A stretch of 64,000 nucleotides of DNA from Sunxiuqinia elliptica (GTDB taxonomy: Bacteria > Bacteroidota > Bacteroidia > Bacteroidales > Prolixibacteraceae), in the NCBI RefSeq assembly GCF_900113005.1, contig NZ_FONW01000009.1, forward strand, positions 1-64,000. The letters run 5' to 3'. The notes below the pieces were generated by a model. It saw nothing but the letters and a program-made list of their open reading frames with translations, ran no database searches and was not told the DNA's origin. Shown piece after piece: positions 33,153 to 40,847 of this stretch. Position 1 is the stretch's first letter, and every line of letters starts with the position of its first letter. Both the position numbers and the translations under genes were made by a program.

Positions 33153-34844
33153 TTATCGTTTACTGCGTTTTCTCTTCGCTCCTCTTCGCCCGTCAGCCTG
33201 ATTTCTTTTTGGGCTTTTTATTTTTGGGCGCGATACCCTTTCTTCTCCGGTAACCCGGTCCACCTGTAGTTGATGCCCGTCAAGGTCACTTTTGCCCATC
33301 GAGCTGATCAAATCTTTTTCATAACGGCTATCAATCTCAAAGAATGAAAATTTCCGCTGAATGTCAATCTTTCCGATCTCAATATTTTTACGCTTGGCAT
33401 GTTCATTAATCAATCCTAACAAGCGTGCTGCATTCAAATTTTGCTTCTTCCCTGCATTAATAAACAGACGGCTGAATGCGATGTTTCCGCGCTTCTCGTA
33501 TGCCTTCTTTTCTTTCCCTTTAACATTTAAGTCTGGCGCATTTTTATAATAGGCCAAAAAGCGGTTAAACTCAGTAGACACAAATCGCTTCAGTATTTCC
33601 TCGCCGCTTAAACCTGCAAACTTCTCCATAATTTCGGGCATGTACGGATCGATATTCGAATCATTCACCTCCACATCAGCAACTCGATCAACCAAATGCA
33701 TCAACTGCACTTTACAGATCTCTTCACCTGCGGGTACATCTTTCCGTTCAAATTTCTTGCTCGAAACGCGCTCTATTTGTTTCAGCTTACCTGTTTCGCG
33801 CATGTGGACAATCGATACTGAAATTCCACTTTTCCCAGCCCTTCCGGTACGTCCACTACGGTGAATATACGCTTCCGGATCATCCGGCAAACTATAATTG
33901 ATTACGTGACTTAAGCTGTTCACATCCAAACCTCTTGCGGCCACATCCGTTGCCACCAACATTTGCAACTGACCTGAACGGAAACGACTCATGACGTAAT
34001 CGCGCTGTGCCTGCGACAAATCACCATGCAAAGCATCAGCATTGTAACCATCAGCCATTAACTTTTCGGCAACATCCCGGGTTTCCATTCTTGTTCGGCA
34101 GAAAACAATAGCATAGCAATTCGGATAATTATCGGCAACTCGCTTCAATGCCAGATATTTATCTTTGGCATGCACCACGTAATAATGGTGCTCGACATTA
34201 GCTGCTCCTTCATTTTTACGGCCAACAGCAATCTCTTCAGGCATATTTAAATACTTAGTTGCCATCTGCGCAATTTCCTTAGGCATAGTTGCTGAGAACA
34301 ACAAAGTTTGCTTAACTGCTGGAGTTTCAGCTAAAATATTATCCAGCTCTTCTTTAAAGCCCATGTTCAGCATCTCATCTGCCTCATCAAGCACCATCCA
34401 CCGGATTTGACTTACGTTAAGTACCTTCCGACGAATTAAGTCATAAACACGTCCTGGTGTTCCTACAACCACTTGACCTCCTGCACGCAATTCGCGCATT
34501 TGCTTGCCAATATCAGCACCACCATAAACAGCAATATTCTTTGAACCTGCCAGATTTTTCGAGAATGCATCCAGGTCGCGGCTAATTTGCAAGCATAGCT
34601 CTCGGGTTGGACACAAAATCAAAGCCTGCACTTCTTTCTTCTTCACATCGCAATTGTGCAGAATCGGCAAACCAAAAGCTGCCGTTTTACCAGTACCTGT
34701 TTGCGCTAAAGCAATCAGATCGTTTGAATTATGAATTAAATGTGGAATGGTTTTCTCCTGAATAGGAGTAGGTTGAACAAAGCCCATTTCTGAAATGGCG
34801 CTAAGTAACTCGGGTTTAATCCCCGTTTCTTCAAATGTCATCAT
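33153..34844 (-). CDS. DEAD-box RNA helicase with DbpA-like C-terminal RNA-binding domain
   Basis: A 563-residue cytosolic RNA helicase. The Q motif (PTPIQ), motif I AQTGTGKT (47-54), Ia PTREL, motif II D153EAD, motif III S184AT, motif V DVAARGLDV and motif VI HRSGRTGRAG are all intact. The C-terminal part (about 430-535) is an RRM-like DbpA RNA-binding domain (IGKIDIQRKFSFFEID), followed by a basic tail (RRGAKRKRSKR). A role in ribosome assembly or cold adaptation (DeaD/CsdA type) is likely by family. A long 5' leader of about 100 bases is predicted, which is common for such genes. Confidence 0.93.
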   Translation of the reverse strand: MMTFEETGIKPELLSAISEMGFVQPTPIQEKTIPHLIHNSNDLIALAQTGTGKTAAFGLPILHNCDVKKKEVQALILCPTRELCLQISRDLDAFSKNLAGSKNIAVYGGADIGKQMRELRAGGQVVVGTPGRVYDLIRRKVLNVSQIRWMVLDEADEMLNMGFKEELDNILAETPAVKQTLLFSATMPKEIAQMATKYLNMPEEIAVGRKNEGAANVEHHYYVVHAKDKYLALKRVADNYPNCYAIVFCRTRMETRDVAEKLMADGYNADALHGDLSQAQRDYVMSRFRSGQLQMLVATDVAARGLDVNSLSHVINYSLPDDPEAYIHRSGRTGRAGKSGISVSIVHMRETGKLKQIERVSSKKFERKDVPAGEEICKVQLMHLVDRVADVEVNDSNIDPYMPEIMEKFAGLSGEEILKRFVSTEFNRFLAYYKNAPDLNVKGKEKKAYEKRGNIAFSRLFINAGKKQNLNAARLLGLINEHAKRKNIEIGKIDIQRKFSFFEIDSRYEKDLISSMGKSDLDGHQLQVDRVTGEERVSRPKIKSPKRNQADGRRGAKRKRSKR

Positions 34845-35225
34845 CGTTTTTATTTAACCGGAAAGCAACACACCTTCCGAACCCAATAAGCACTGATGAC
34901 AACAAAATTTACTTTTCAATACACCCCTTGCCACCTGCGCCAAAAATTGAGCTGCAAAGATAGTTTTATTTCTTTCACCTACCGGACTAGCCCCTCGCAT
35001 GTAAACTCCGTGTTAAGACAGCTTCTGCAAAACACAAACTAAAAACCTCTAAAAACCTCTATTAACAAGCACATTACACTCAAAAACGAAGAAGAAACTC
35101 CATTGGCCTTATCGGCACATAACAAAGAATTAGCGAACACTTCAACAATTGTCATTAGGTTGAAAAAGGCCACATTTTTCTGCAAGACTCATTTTAATTA
35201 CTAGTTTTACTTCAAACTATTTCCC
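34845..35225. other. Divergent intergenic region
   Basis: A 381-base A/T-rich stretch without a gene, between the helicase (-) and a small membrane protein (+). It holds the helicase promoter box at 34955-34962. A short direct repeat AAAAACCTCT occurs twice at about 35040-35060. Nothing else was seen. Confidence 0.5.
34955..34962 (-). promoter_or_regulatory. -7 box of the DEAD-box helicase
   Basis: TATCTTTG on the minus strand, perfect TAnnTTTG. The predicted leader of about 100 bases could be a control point. Confidence 0.5.
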
Positions 35226-35486
35226 ATGAAGTTATTACTAGTAACCCTATTGGTTTTCCTTATCAATCTTCCATTCGGAGCACTTCGAGCAAAACACAAA
35301 AAATTCACCCTGATGTGGTGGATTTATATTCACATTCCAGTGCCATTCGTCATTTTATTAAGAATATACAGCGACATTGGCTTTGCTCTTTACACCTACC
35401 CTTTGCTCGTAGGAGCATTTTTCGGAGGACAATTGATTGGTCGTAAATACCTCGCCAGAAAGAAAGACTCTTCAAACAAAGCCTAA
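35226..35486 (+). CDS. Small inner-membrane protein
   Basis: An 86-residue hydrophobic protein with about three membrane segments: MKLLLVTLLVFLINLPFGAL, WWIYIHIPVPFVILLRIY and LYTYPLLVGAFFGGQLIG, then a basic C-terminal tail (RKYLARKKDSSNKA) that should stay in the cytosol. I do not recognise a named family. It is monocistronic and convergent with the nucleotidyltransferase gene. Coding status is supported by the start after an A/T-rich leader and by a consistent topology. Confidence 0.6.
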   Translation: MKLLLVTLLVFLINLPFGALRAKHKKFTLMWWIYIHIPVPFVILLRIYSDIGFALYTYPLLVGAFFGGQLIGRKYLARKKDSSNKA

Positions 35487-35531
35487 AAGCGATCCACACA
35501 CTAACGCGAACACCGTTTTCACCTTACCCTA

Positions 35532-36653
35532 TCACACTTCTCTTCTAAAAAAACGGGAATACAGTCGAGCATGATCGCCATACCACTTTCGATCAACAAG
35601 CCGCTTAAAAATATACGAACGGCTTTCTTTCAAATAAAATGCTTTGAAAATCTGTAACAAATACCCCTTCAAAATACGCTGCCCTAGAAAGATCGTATGA
35701 CTAAACACACGCCGAAACAAGTCTGATTTTAAGTTTAAGGCGTGTTTATTTTTCAACCACCATGAAGCAAATCCCGGGTTAAAATGCTTACTTCCTTCCC
35801 CCAGAAGCAGCTTATTCACCAATGAGAAGTACGCTACCGCTTTTTGCTTCTTCTTTATTAGTGGTAAAGTCTCGGGTAGAGGAAATCGCTTGGCCAGCAA
35901 TAACAAATCGAAAGCAGCCCGCAAAGAAATCCGACCAAACAAATCTCCCTCGTTAGACAGCTGGCTATGAATAAAGTTATGCACAATTTTATGCCGATCG
36001 GAAGGCACGAAGCATCCATCCAAGGACTTCACCTCAACTTGTTCTCCCCGAACCTGAGAGGAGCTAAACCAGCTGGCAAACTCCGCATCAACCGGAATTC
36101 GGTGCACTTCAACAGACGCGACATAATGAGGATGAAAAAGACGAGGGTAATGCTTGAGTTCTTCTACCTTCGAATAGGATGAAACCGGGCGATCCTGTAA
36201 GTAACCTGCATTCAACAAAATTTCAGCTGCAGGCAAATAAGACGCTTCGTCAACCAAAAAATCAATATCGCTCATCATGCGATCTCCTAAATCATCGTAA
36301 ACACAATCCAGCAAGTGTGCGACTCCTTTCAAAAAAGTGGGTTTAATGCCATGCTCATTCAGCAAGGCCACAATTTTCTCCACTTGCGCCAAGATCGCTT
36401 CATTTCGTTCTACATTCAAGACATACACCTCATGTAGATGCTCCACCAAGTCATTAGGAAGATAACTTAACAACTGATGCTGCTCAAAACGCCGAAAGAT
36501 GGCTGGTAATATCAAGTGATTACTACAAAGCCTAACAAACTCTTCCCAATCTATGGTTGACGCTAATCGTATAACCTCATTCCTGAAACCTGGCTGCTCA
36601 TCCAGAGCCAAACATCCACCAACAAAATAAAAAAGATCCTTCTTATTCATCAT
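35532..36653 (-). CDS. Nucleotidyltransferase family protein (NTP_transf_5)
   Basis: A 373-residue protein of the uncharacterised nucleotidyltransferase family PF14907. The N-terminal helical part (WEEFVRLCSNHLILPAIFRRF) leads to the nucleotide-binding core FLKGVAHLLDCVYDDLGDRMMSDIDFLVDEA, where the DID motif supplies metal ligands, and then a VEVHRIPVDAEF strand. Family members occur in lasso-peptide and other peptide-modification clusters beside HPr-kinase-like genes. Its ATG (36653 or 36650) lies within the last codons of the upstream gene, so the two are translationally coupled. The substrate is unknown. Confidence 0.8.
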   Translation of the reverse strand: MMNKKDLFYFVGGCLALDEQPGFRNEVIRLASTIDWEEFVRLCSNHLILPAIFRRFEQHQLLSYLPNDLVEHLHEVYVLNVERNEAILAQVEKIVALLNEHGIKPTFLKGVAHLLDCVYDDLGDRMMSDIDFLVDEASYLPAAEILLNAGYLQDRPVSSYSKVEELKHYPRLFHPHYVASVEVHRIPVDAEFASWFSSSQVRGEQVEVKSLDGCFVPSDRHKIVHNFIHSQLSNEGDLFGRISLRAAFDLLLLAKRFPLPETLPLIKKKQKAVAYFSLVNKLLLGEGSKHFNPGFASWWLKNKHALNLKSDLFRRVFSHTIFLGQRILKGYLLQIFKAFYLKESRSYIFKRLVDRKWYGDHARLYSRFFRREV

Positions 36654-37791
36654 CAAAGAGCTTTTCAACAATCTTCAAAGCCTTAGGCGTATTGGAATAA
36701 TTCAACTCATAAAACGAAACTCCATCAATCCACTCAAAAAAAGTTTCAACACGATCAGCAAAAGGAGGCACCCAAACCTGATCAACAAGTCGCTTCATTG
36801 CATCGGCACTGCTCAGGGGAATAAACTCACAATCAGTACGCTCATCATAGGTTATAAACAGAATCTCCTTTAACGGGAACACCATACCCATTTTATCATT
36901 CTTGATTGGCCAGTAGCGAACCTTTTTTTCTGGAGTTGCATTTACGATAGGAGTTTCCTCTAAGGCAGGGTAATGCGATTTCAACACATCCAACGCCCCC
37001 TCTTTTACCGACATGGCGATCGGAAACGGATGCGCTTTAAACATCGTTTTATCAACAGGCACAAAGTCATCGGAGATTAAATGATAGCCCTTGGCCTGCA
37101 ACAATGCAGCCATCGTTGTTTTTCCACTTCCGGGAGCTGCCGAAAAAAGAACGGTCTTTTTCTCATTCGTTATTGCTGATGCATGTACGGTCATTAACCA
37201 ATCGTTCTCTGTTTTATCATGCAACACATTAACAAACTCAAGAAATATCCGCCCTTTCACCCAATGACTCTCGCCGGCACCCCATATCCCCATCACTTTT
37301 CCATTCATCCGAAAAACGACTTCGCCGTTATAAGCAAACAATTCAAAATCAAGCACCTCTTTACAGTCGCCATCTCCTATTACTAAATGCTTAACTAGCG
37401 GATGAATATAACGCTCAAGCGCTGGGCCACTATAACGAAAACGCACACACTTATCTTTCAACAAATAAGTGTGCTCCGAGAACGGCATAAACCGATAATT
37501 ATCCAAGTCTTGCTCAAAGTCCAAATCATGATCCATGGGAACCATTTCATTAAACGAGCTTATTCTCTCCTTCATCTCACTTATAAAAGTTCGACTCTCC
37601 CCTGCTGTCATCTCATACCGGCCGACAAGCTCCTTTTCGATTGCTTGAGGGGCGTGATTTCCCGTAATTTTATCAAAAACAAACCAAGCAGGTCCTTCCA
37701 ATAAAAAATACGAATTACTATTCTTGAGCCACACCAAGTGAGTTTCCTCTAACTGCTTCTTCACATAAGGAATAGAAACTATTTTAGCCAT
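36643..37791 (-). CDS. PqqD-like domain fused to HPr-kinase-like domain
   Basis: A 382-residue protein. Residues about 15-80 resemble a PqqD-type RiPP recognition element: HLVWLKNSNSYFLLEGPAWFVF, a turn, then helices ending SEMKERI. Residues about 110-380 match the HprK/serine-kinase C-terminal fold: H203 in VHASA, a Walker A loop SAAPGSGKTT (217-226), then LISDD (238-242) as in HprK. In the family such proteins phosphorylate Ser residues of HPr or of lasso-peptide precursors. HPr itself is an unlikely target because no PTS gene is nearby. It overlaps the nucleotidyltransferase gene by 8-11 bases and is divergent from a small Gly/His-rich exported protein. Assignment of the PqqD part is moderate, of the kinase part good. 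Confidence 0.7.
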   Translation of the reverse strand: MAKIVSIPYVKKQLEETHLVWLKNSNSYFLLEGPAWFVFDKITGNHAPQAIEKELVGRYEMTAGESRTFISEMKERISSFNEMVPMDHDLDFEQDLDNYRFMPFSEHTYLLKDKCVRFRYSGPALERYIHPLVKHLVIGDGDCKEVLDFELFAYNGEVVFRMNGKVMGIWGAGESHWVKGRIFLEFVNVLHDKTENDWLMTVHASAITNEKKTVLFSAAPGSGKTTMAALLQAKGYHLISDDFVPVDKTMFKAHPFPIAMSVKEGALDVLKSHYPALEETPIVNATPEKKVRYWPIKNDKMGMVFPLKEILFITYDERTDCEFIPLSSADAMKRLVDQVWVPPFADRVETFFEWIDGVSFYELNYSNTPKALKIVEKLFDDE

Positions 37792-38194
37792 TGTTTAAAA
37801 TCATTACATCATTCAACACCTAATAAAGATAACAAACATTCATTGGGTGATTGATTAACGTAATAAACACACTACACAAATTTGCAACTTACACTAAGCG
37901 GTCTCCATGCTCAATACTTTTTCAGCAACCATTTGCATCGGCTCTAAAACACTAGGCAAACAGCCTATTACAAAGGAAATATCGAAAAATATCAGAGTTC
38001 AATTTAGCCTTCATCTCAACAGGTAAAAGCAAAAAACAGAATTGCTCTCGTGCATAAATTACGTAAAATTACCCATTGTTCACTTCAGCTATGACTCAGA
38101 TATTTACACCATAAAATCTTCGTAACTTCCACTAGGAAGCTTTAGTTGTATCTCAACCCTAAAAGATTTAATATTAATTAATACTACAAATGCA
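37792..38194. other. Divergent intergenic region
   Basis: A 403-base A/T-rich region with no gene. It must carry the promoters of the kinase-like gene (-) and of the small exported protein (+). No perfect TAnnTTTG box was found on either strand; a short hairpin AGGC-AAACA-GCCT lies near 37955. Confidence 0.5.
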
Positions 38195-38524
38195 ATGAAA
38201 AAGAAGGACACACAAACAACTAAACCCCTCGACTCCAAAAATTCAGGAAAGAAAATGACGAGGAAAGAAGCCATTAAAAAAACAGGTTATGCAGCAGCTT
38301 CTGCCGCTACGATGATGCTACTGCTGAACAACCAAGCTCAAGCTAACGGCAACCAAGGAAACAATGGTTACAAAATCGGTGGCCAGAACAACAACAATCA
38401 ATACAAAATTGGAGAAGGACATCAAGGAAGCCACCCAAACCATGGCAACGGCCGTGGAAATGGGAATGGCCATGGACACGGTTACGGACATGGCAAGGGG
38501 CCTTCATCATCTCCATGCTTCTAA
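38195..38524 (+). CDS. Small exported Asn/Gly/His-rich protein, possible modified-peptide precursor
   Basis: A 109-residue protein that I do not recognise. Residues 1-23 are Lys/Thr/Ser-rich. Residues 21-50 form an export-signal-like segment: basic MTRKEAIKK, hydrophobic AAASAATMMLLL, and a cleavage site AQA near 50. The predicted mature part (51-109) holds two YKIG units separated by an Asn tract (QNNNNQ), then a Gly/Asn/His-rich region (GHGHGYGHG), ending SSSPCF with the only Cys. It could be a metal-binding (His-rich) secreted peptide or a substrate of the divergent PqqD/HPr-kinase-like and nucleotidyltransferase pair; both are inference. Alternative start: Met21. A strong terminator follows. 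Confidence 0.6.
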   Translation: MKKKDTQTTKPLDSKNSGKKMTRKEAIKKTGYAAASAATMMLLLNNQAQANGNQGNNGYKIGGQNNNNQYKIGEGHQGSHPNHGNGRGNGNGHGHGYGHGKGPSSSPCF

Positions 38525-38555
38525 CAAAGATGAAAATAGCCCTCTCGATTATTTT

Positions 38556-38594
38556 GCCCTGGTAAAAACCACTAGCACCAGGGCTTTTCTTTCC
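38556..38594 (+). terminator. Terminator of the small exported protein gene
   Basis: GCCCTGGT (38556-38563) pairs with ACCAGGGC (38577-38584), followed by TTTTCTTTCC. Confidence 0.8.
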
Positions 38595-38713
38595 TTGTTG
38601 CAAATCGCTAGTAATCTTCTACTTTCCCCACCCTCACGCGATTCTCGACAAATCAAAAATCAAAATCTTTCAATTTTTTTCGCATTCTCTTTACGCCAAC
38701 AAAAAATAAATAC

Positions 38714-38721
38714 TATATTTG
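38714..38721 (+). promoter_or_regulatory. -7 box of the tRNA-Met gene
   Basis: TATATTTG, perfect TAnnTTTG, 19 bases before the 5' end of the mature tRNA. Confidence 0.6.
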
Positions 38722-38739
38722 CAACCGCAAAAATGCTAC

Positions 38740-38813
38740 GGCGAGGTAGCTCAGCTGGTTAGAGCGCATGATTCATAATCATGAGGTCGGCGGTTCAAGC
38801 CCGCCTCTCGCTA
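38740..38813 (+). tRNA. tRNA-Met (anticodon CAT)
   Basis: A complete 74-base cloverleaf: acceptor GGCGAGG pairs with TCTCGCT (G-T at both ends), D arm with AGCTCAGCTGGTTAGAGC, anticodon stem CATGA/TCATG with anticodon CAT at 38774-38776, T arm GGCGG-TTCAAGC-CCGCC, discriminator A. CCA is not encoded. The initiator features (unpaired first position, three G-C pairs in the anticodon stem) are absent, so it is the elongator type; an Ile tRNA with modified CAT cannot be fully excluded. It has its own promoter and terminator. Confidence 0.93.
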
Positions 38814-38814
38814 C

Positions 38815-38847
38815 AAAAAGGAAATAACAAATGTTATTTCCTTTTTT
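38815..38847 (+). terminator. Terminator of the tRNA gene
   Basis: AAAAAGGAAATAAC (38815-38828) pairs with GTTATTTCCTTTTT (38833-38846) around an AAAT loop and ends in T residues. Confidence 0.85.
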
Positions 38848-38921
38848 GTTTCCATCCTGCTCTTTTCAAACTGATTGTTAATTTGGGACTTATTCGTTAT
38901 ATTGCGCAAAACGAAAAAAGA

Positions 38922-39299
38922 ATGTCAGACAAAATAAAAATTCAGTTGGAGTACCCGATGAACTGTTCTCCCAAAGTTCTTTACAACCGACTCAGCACAG
39001 CCTCTGGTCTGGCTGAATGGTTTGCTGATGATGTGCGGGTAAAAGGCAATTTATTTACCTTTATCTGGGAAGGATCTGAGCAACAAGCAGAAAAAGCCCT
39101 GCAACGAGAAGATCAGTTTGTTCGCTACAACTGGCTTGATGAAGAAGATGGCTTTTTCGAGTTCCGGATTACCAAAGATGATTTGACTGGAGATGTTTCA
39201 CTCATCGTTATTGACTCAACAGACGAAGACGAACAAGAAGAAGCCAAGGGGTTATGGGATTCTCAGATTTCCGATTTAAAACACGTTCTGGGCTGTTAA
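38922..39299 (+). CDS. START-like domain protein
   Basis: A 125-residue cytosolic protein of the Bacteroidota START-like (SRPBCC superfamily) type: IQLEYPMNCSPKVLYNRLSTASGLAEWFADDVRV, then FTFIWEGSEQQA and EFRITKDDLTGDVSLIVIDSTDEDEQEEAKGLW, ending in the long helix usual for the fold. The ATG at 38922 follows an A/T-rich leader; the frame further upstream overlaps the tRNA and is not used. The fold binds hydrophobic ligands in other families; no ligand is known here. Confidence 0.85.
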   Translation: MSDKIKIQLEYPMNCSPKVLYNRLSTASGLAEWFADDVRVKGNLFTFIWEGSEQQAEKALQREDQFVRYNWLDEEDGFFEFRITKDDLTGDVSLIVIDSTDEDEQEEAKGLWDSQISDLKHVLGC

Positions 39300-39333
39300 G
39301 ACTTTTTTAACTTTCAATTTCTCCAAAATAACT

Positions 39334-39341
39334 TAGCTTTG
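39334..39341 (+). promoter_or_regulatory. -7 box of the lptF/G-type gene
   Basis: TAGCTTTG fits TAnnTTTG, 22 bases before the ATG. Confidence 0.5.
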
Positions 39342-39363
39342 TATTCGTTTCCAAAGTACCAAT

Positions 39364-40845
39364 ATGAAACGACTGCATTTATTTGTTTTAAGAACTTTTC
39401 TGGGGCCATTTTTTATGACCTTTTTTATCTGTGTGTTTGTATTGCTGATGCAATTCTTGTGGAAATACATCGATGACATGGTCGGTAAAGGTCTCGAGTG
39501 GGGGATCGTAGCAGAATTATTACTCTACGCATCATTCGCGTTAATTCCCATGGCTTTTCCACTAGCTATGCTGCTCGCATCAATTATGACCTTCGGGAAT
39601 TTGGGCGAAAACTATGAACTTGTAGCCATTAAAGCTTCAGGTATTTCCTTGTTTAAGATTATGCGCCCATTGATTGTTGTTGCTTTGGCACTAACCATGT
39701 TTGCATTTTATTTTTCCAACAATATCCTGCCCAAAACCAACTTAAAGTTCGGAGCCCTGCTCGTCAGTGTGAAACAACAAAAGCCCGAAATGGTTATTTC
39801 TGAAGGAGTTTTCACCAACGAAATTGACGGCTACAGCATAAAAGTTGACCGAAAGGCTAGCAAAGGAAATATGATGTATGGGTTAATGATATATAATCAT
39901 ACGAAAAACTCAGGGAATGCCAATGTTACCGTTGCCGATTCAGGCTTCATGAAGATATCGGAAGATAAAAAATACATGATCATGACCTTGTTCAATGGGC
40001 AATCTGCAACTAACACAAAACCCAATCAACGAGGCAAAAAACGGACGTTTCCATTTCGACGGGAACGTTTTAGCAAACAAACAATTACCATTCCTCTAGA
40101 GGGATTTGATTTTCAAAGAACTGATGAAAACCGGCTGCGTAATGCATACAAAATGATGAACCTTACGCAGCTCGAACATCGGGAAGACTCCATGTACAGC
40201 GATTACCACGTGCGGGTAAGACGTTTTGCAGCGTCCATGAATTATCCAAATCCACTAACTCAAATGGTGCTGAATCAAACACAAACGGTTGATTCCCTAA
40301 AAAAAGAAACGCATTTCACGCCTGACACCCTCGTCAAATTTGATGAAGTCTATCACACTCTTGATGACCATATTCAAAACGAGGTGATCAATATGGCTAT
40401 TGGGCAAGCGAGAACAAATCATCAAACGATCAACCAAAACCTTCATGAGCTATACAATCAGAAAAAGTCAATCAACAAACTCACCATGGAGAAGCACAAA
40501 AAATTCACGTGGTCCATTGCCTGCTTTATTTTCTTTTTCATTGGAGCTCCCTTAGGCGCAATTATTCGAAAAGGTGGCTTGGGAATGCCGGTCGTTGTAT
40601 CCATTCTCATGTTTATCACCTACTACATGGTTTCAATCACCGGTGAGAAATTTGCCCGCGAAGATATGTGGGTCATGGCTAATGGGATGTGGTTCTCAAC
40701 ATACATTTTCTTGCCCTTGGGAATTTTCCTAACCTACAAGTCAGCCAATGATTCGGCGCTACTAAATCTGGAAACTTACCAACTAAAACTGAAACGTCTT
40801 TTTGGCTTCTTATTCAAATCGAAAGATAAAAAGGATAAATCCTGA
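39364..40845 (+). CDS. LptF/LptG family permease
   Basis: A 493-residue inner-membrane protein of the YjgP/YjgQ family. Three N-terminal helices (FFMTFFICVFVLLMQFLW, LLLYASFALIPMAFPLAMLLASIM, LIVVALALTMFAFYFS) carry the family block MTFGNLGENYELVAIKASGISLFKIM. A large periplasmic jellyroll-type domain (about 120-380) is followed by three C-terminal helices, including GAPLGAIIRKGGLGMPVVVS. LptF and LptG form the export channel for LPS in the LptB2FGC machine. Which of the two this is cannot be told. The next two genes are glycosyltransferases in close spacing, so an envelope role for the operon is consistent. Confidence 0.9.
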   Translation: MKRLHLFVLRTFLGPFFMTFFICVFVLLMQFLWKYIDDMVGKGLEWGIVAELLLYASFALIPMAFPLAMLLASIMTFGNLGENYELVAIKASGISLFKIMRPLIVVALALTMFAFYFSNNILPKTNLKFGALLVSVKQQKPEMVISEGVFTNEIDGYSIKVDRKASKGNMMYGLMIYNHTKNSGNANVTVADSGFMKISEDKKYMIMTLFNGQSATNTKPNQRGKKRTFPFRRERFSKQTITIPLEGFDFQRTDENRLRNAYKMMNLTQLEHREDSMYSDYHVRVRRFAASMNYPNPLTQMVLNQTQTVDSLKKETHFTPDTLVKFDEVYHTLDDHIQNEVINMAIGQARTNHQTINQNLHELYNQKKSINKLTMEKHKKFTWSIACFIFFFIGAPLGAIIRKGGLGMPVVVSILMFITYYMVSITGEKFAREDMWVMANGMWFSTYIFLPLGIFLTYKSANDSALLNLETYQLKLKRLFGFLFKSKDKKDKS

Positions 40846-40847
40846 TT

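Noticed and set aside
35532-38524. Lasso-peptide biosynthetic cluster
   Set aside because: No asparagine-synthetase-like cyclase, no B2-type protease and no typical lasso core (Gly/Ala start with Asp/Glu at 7-9) are present.
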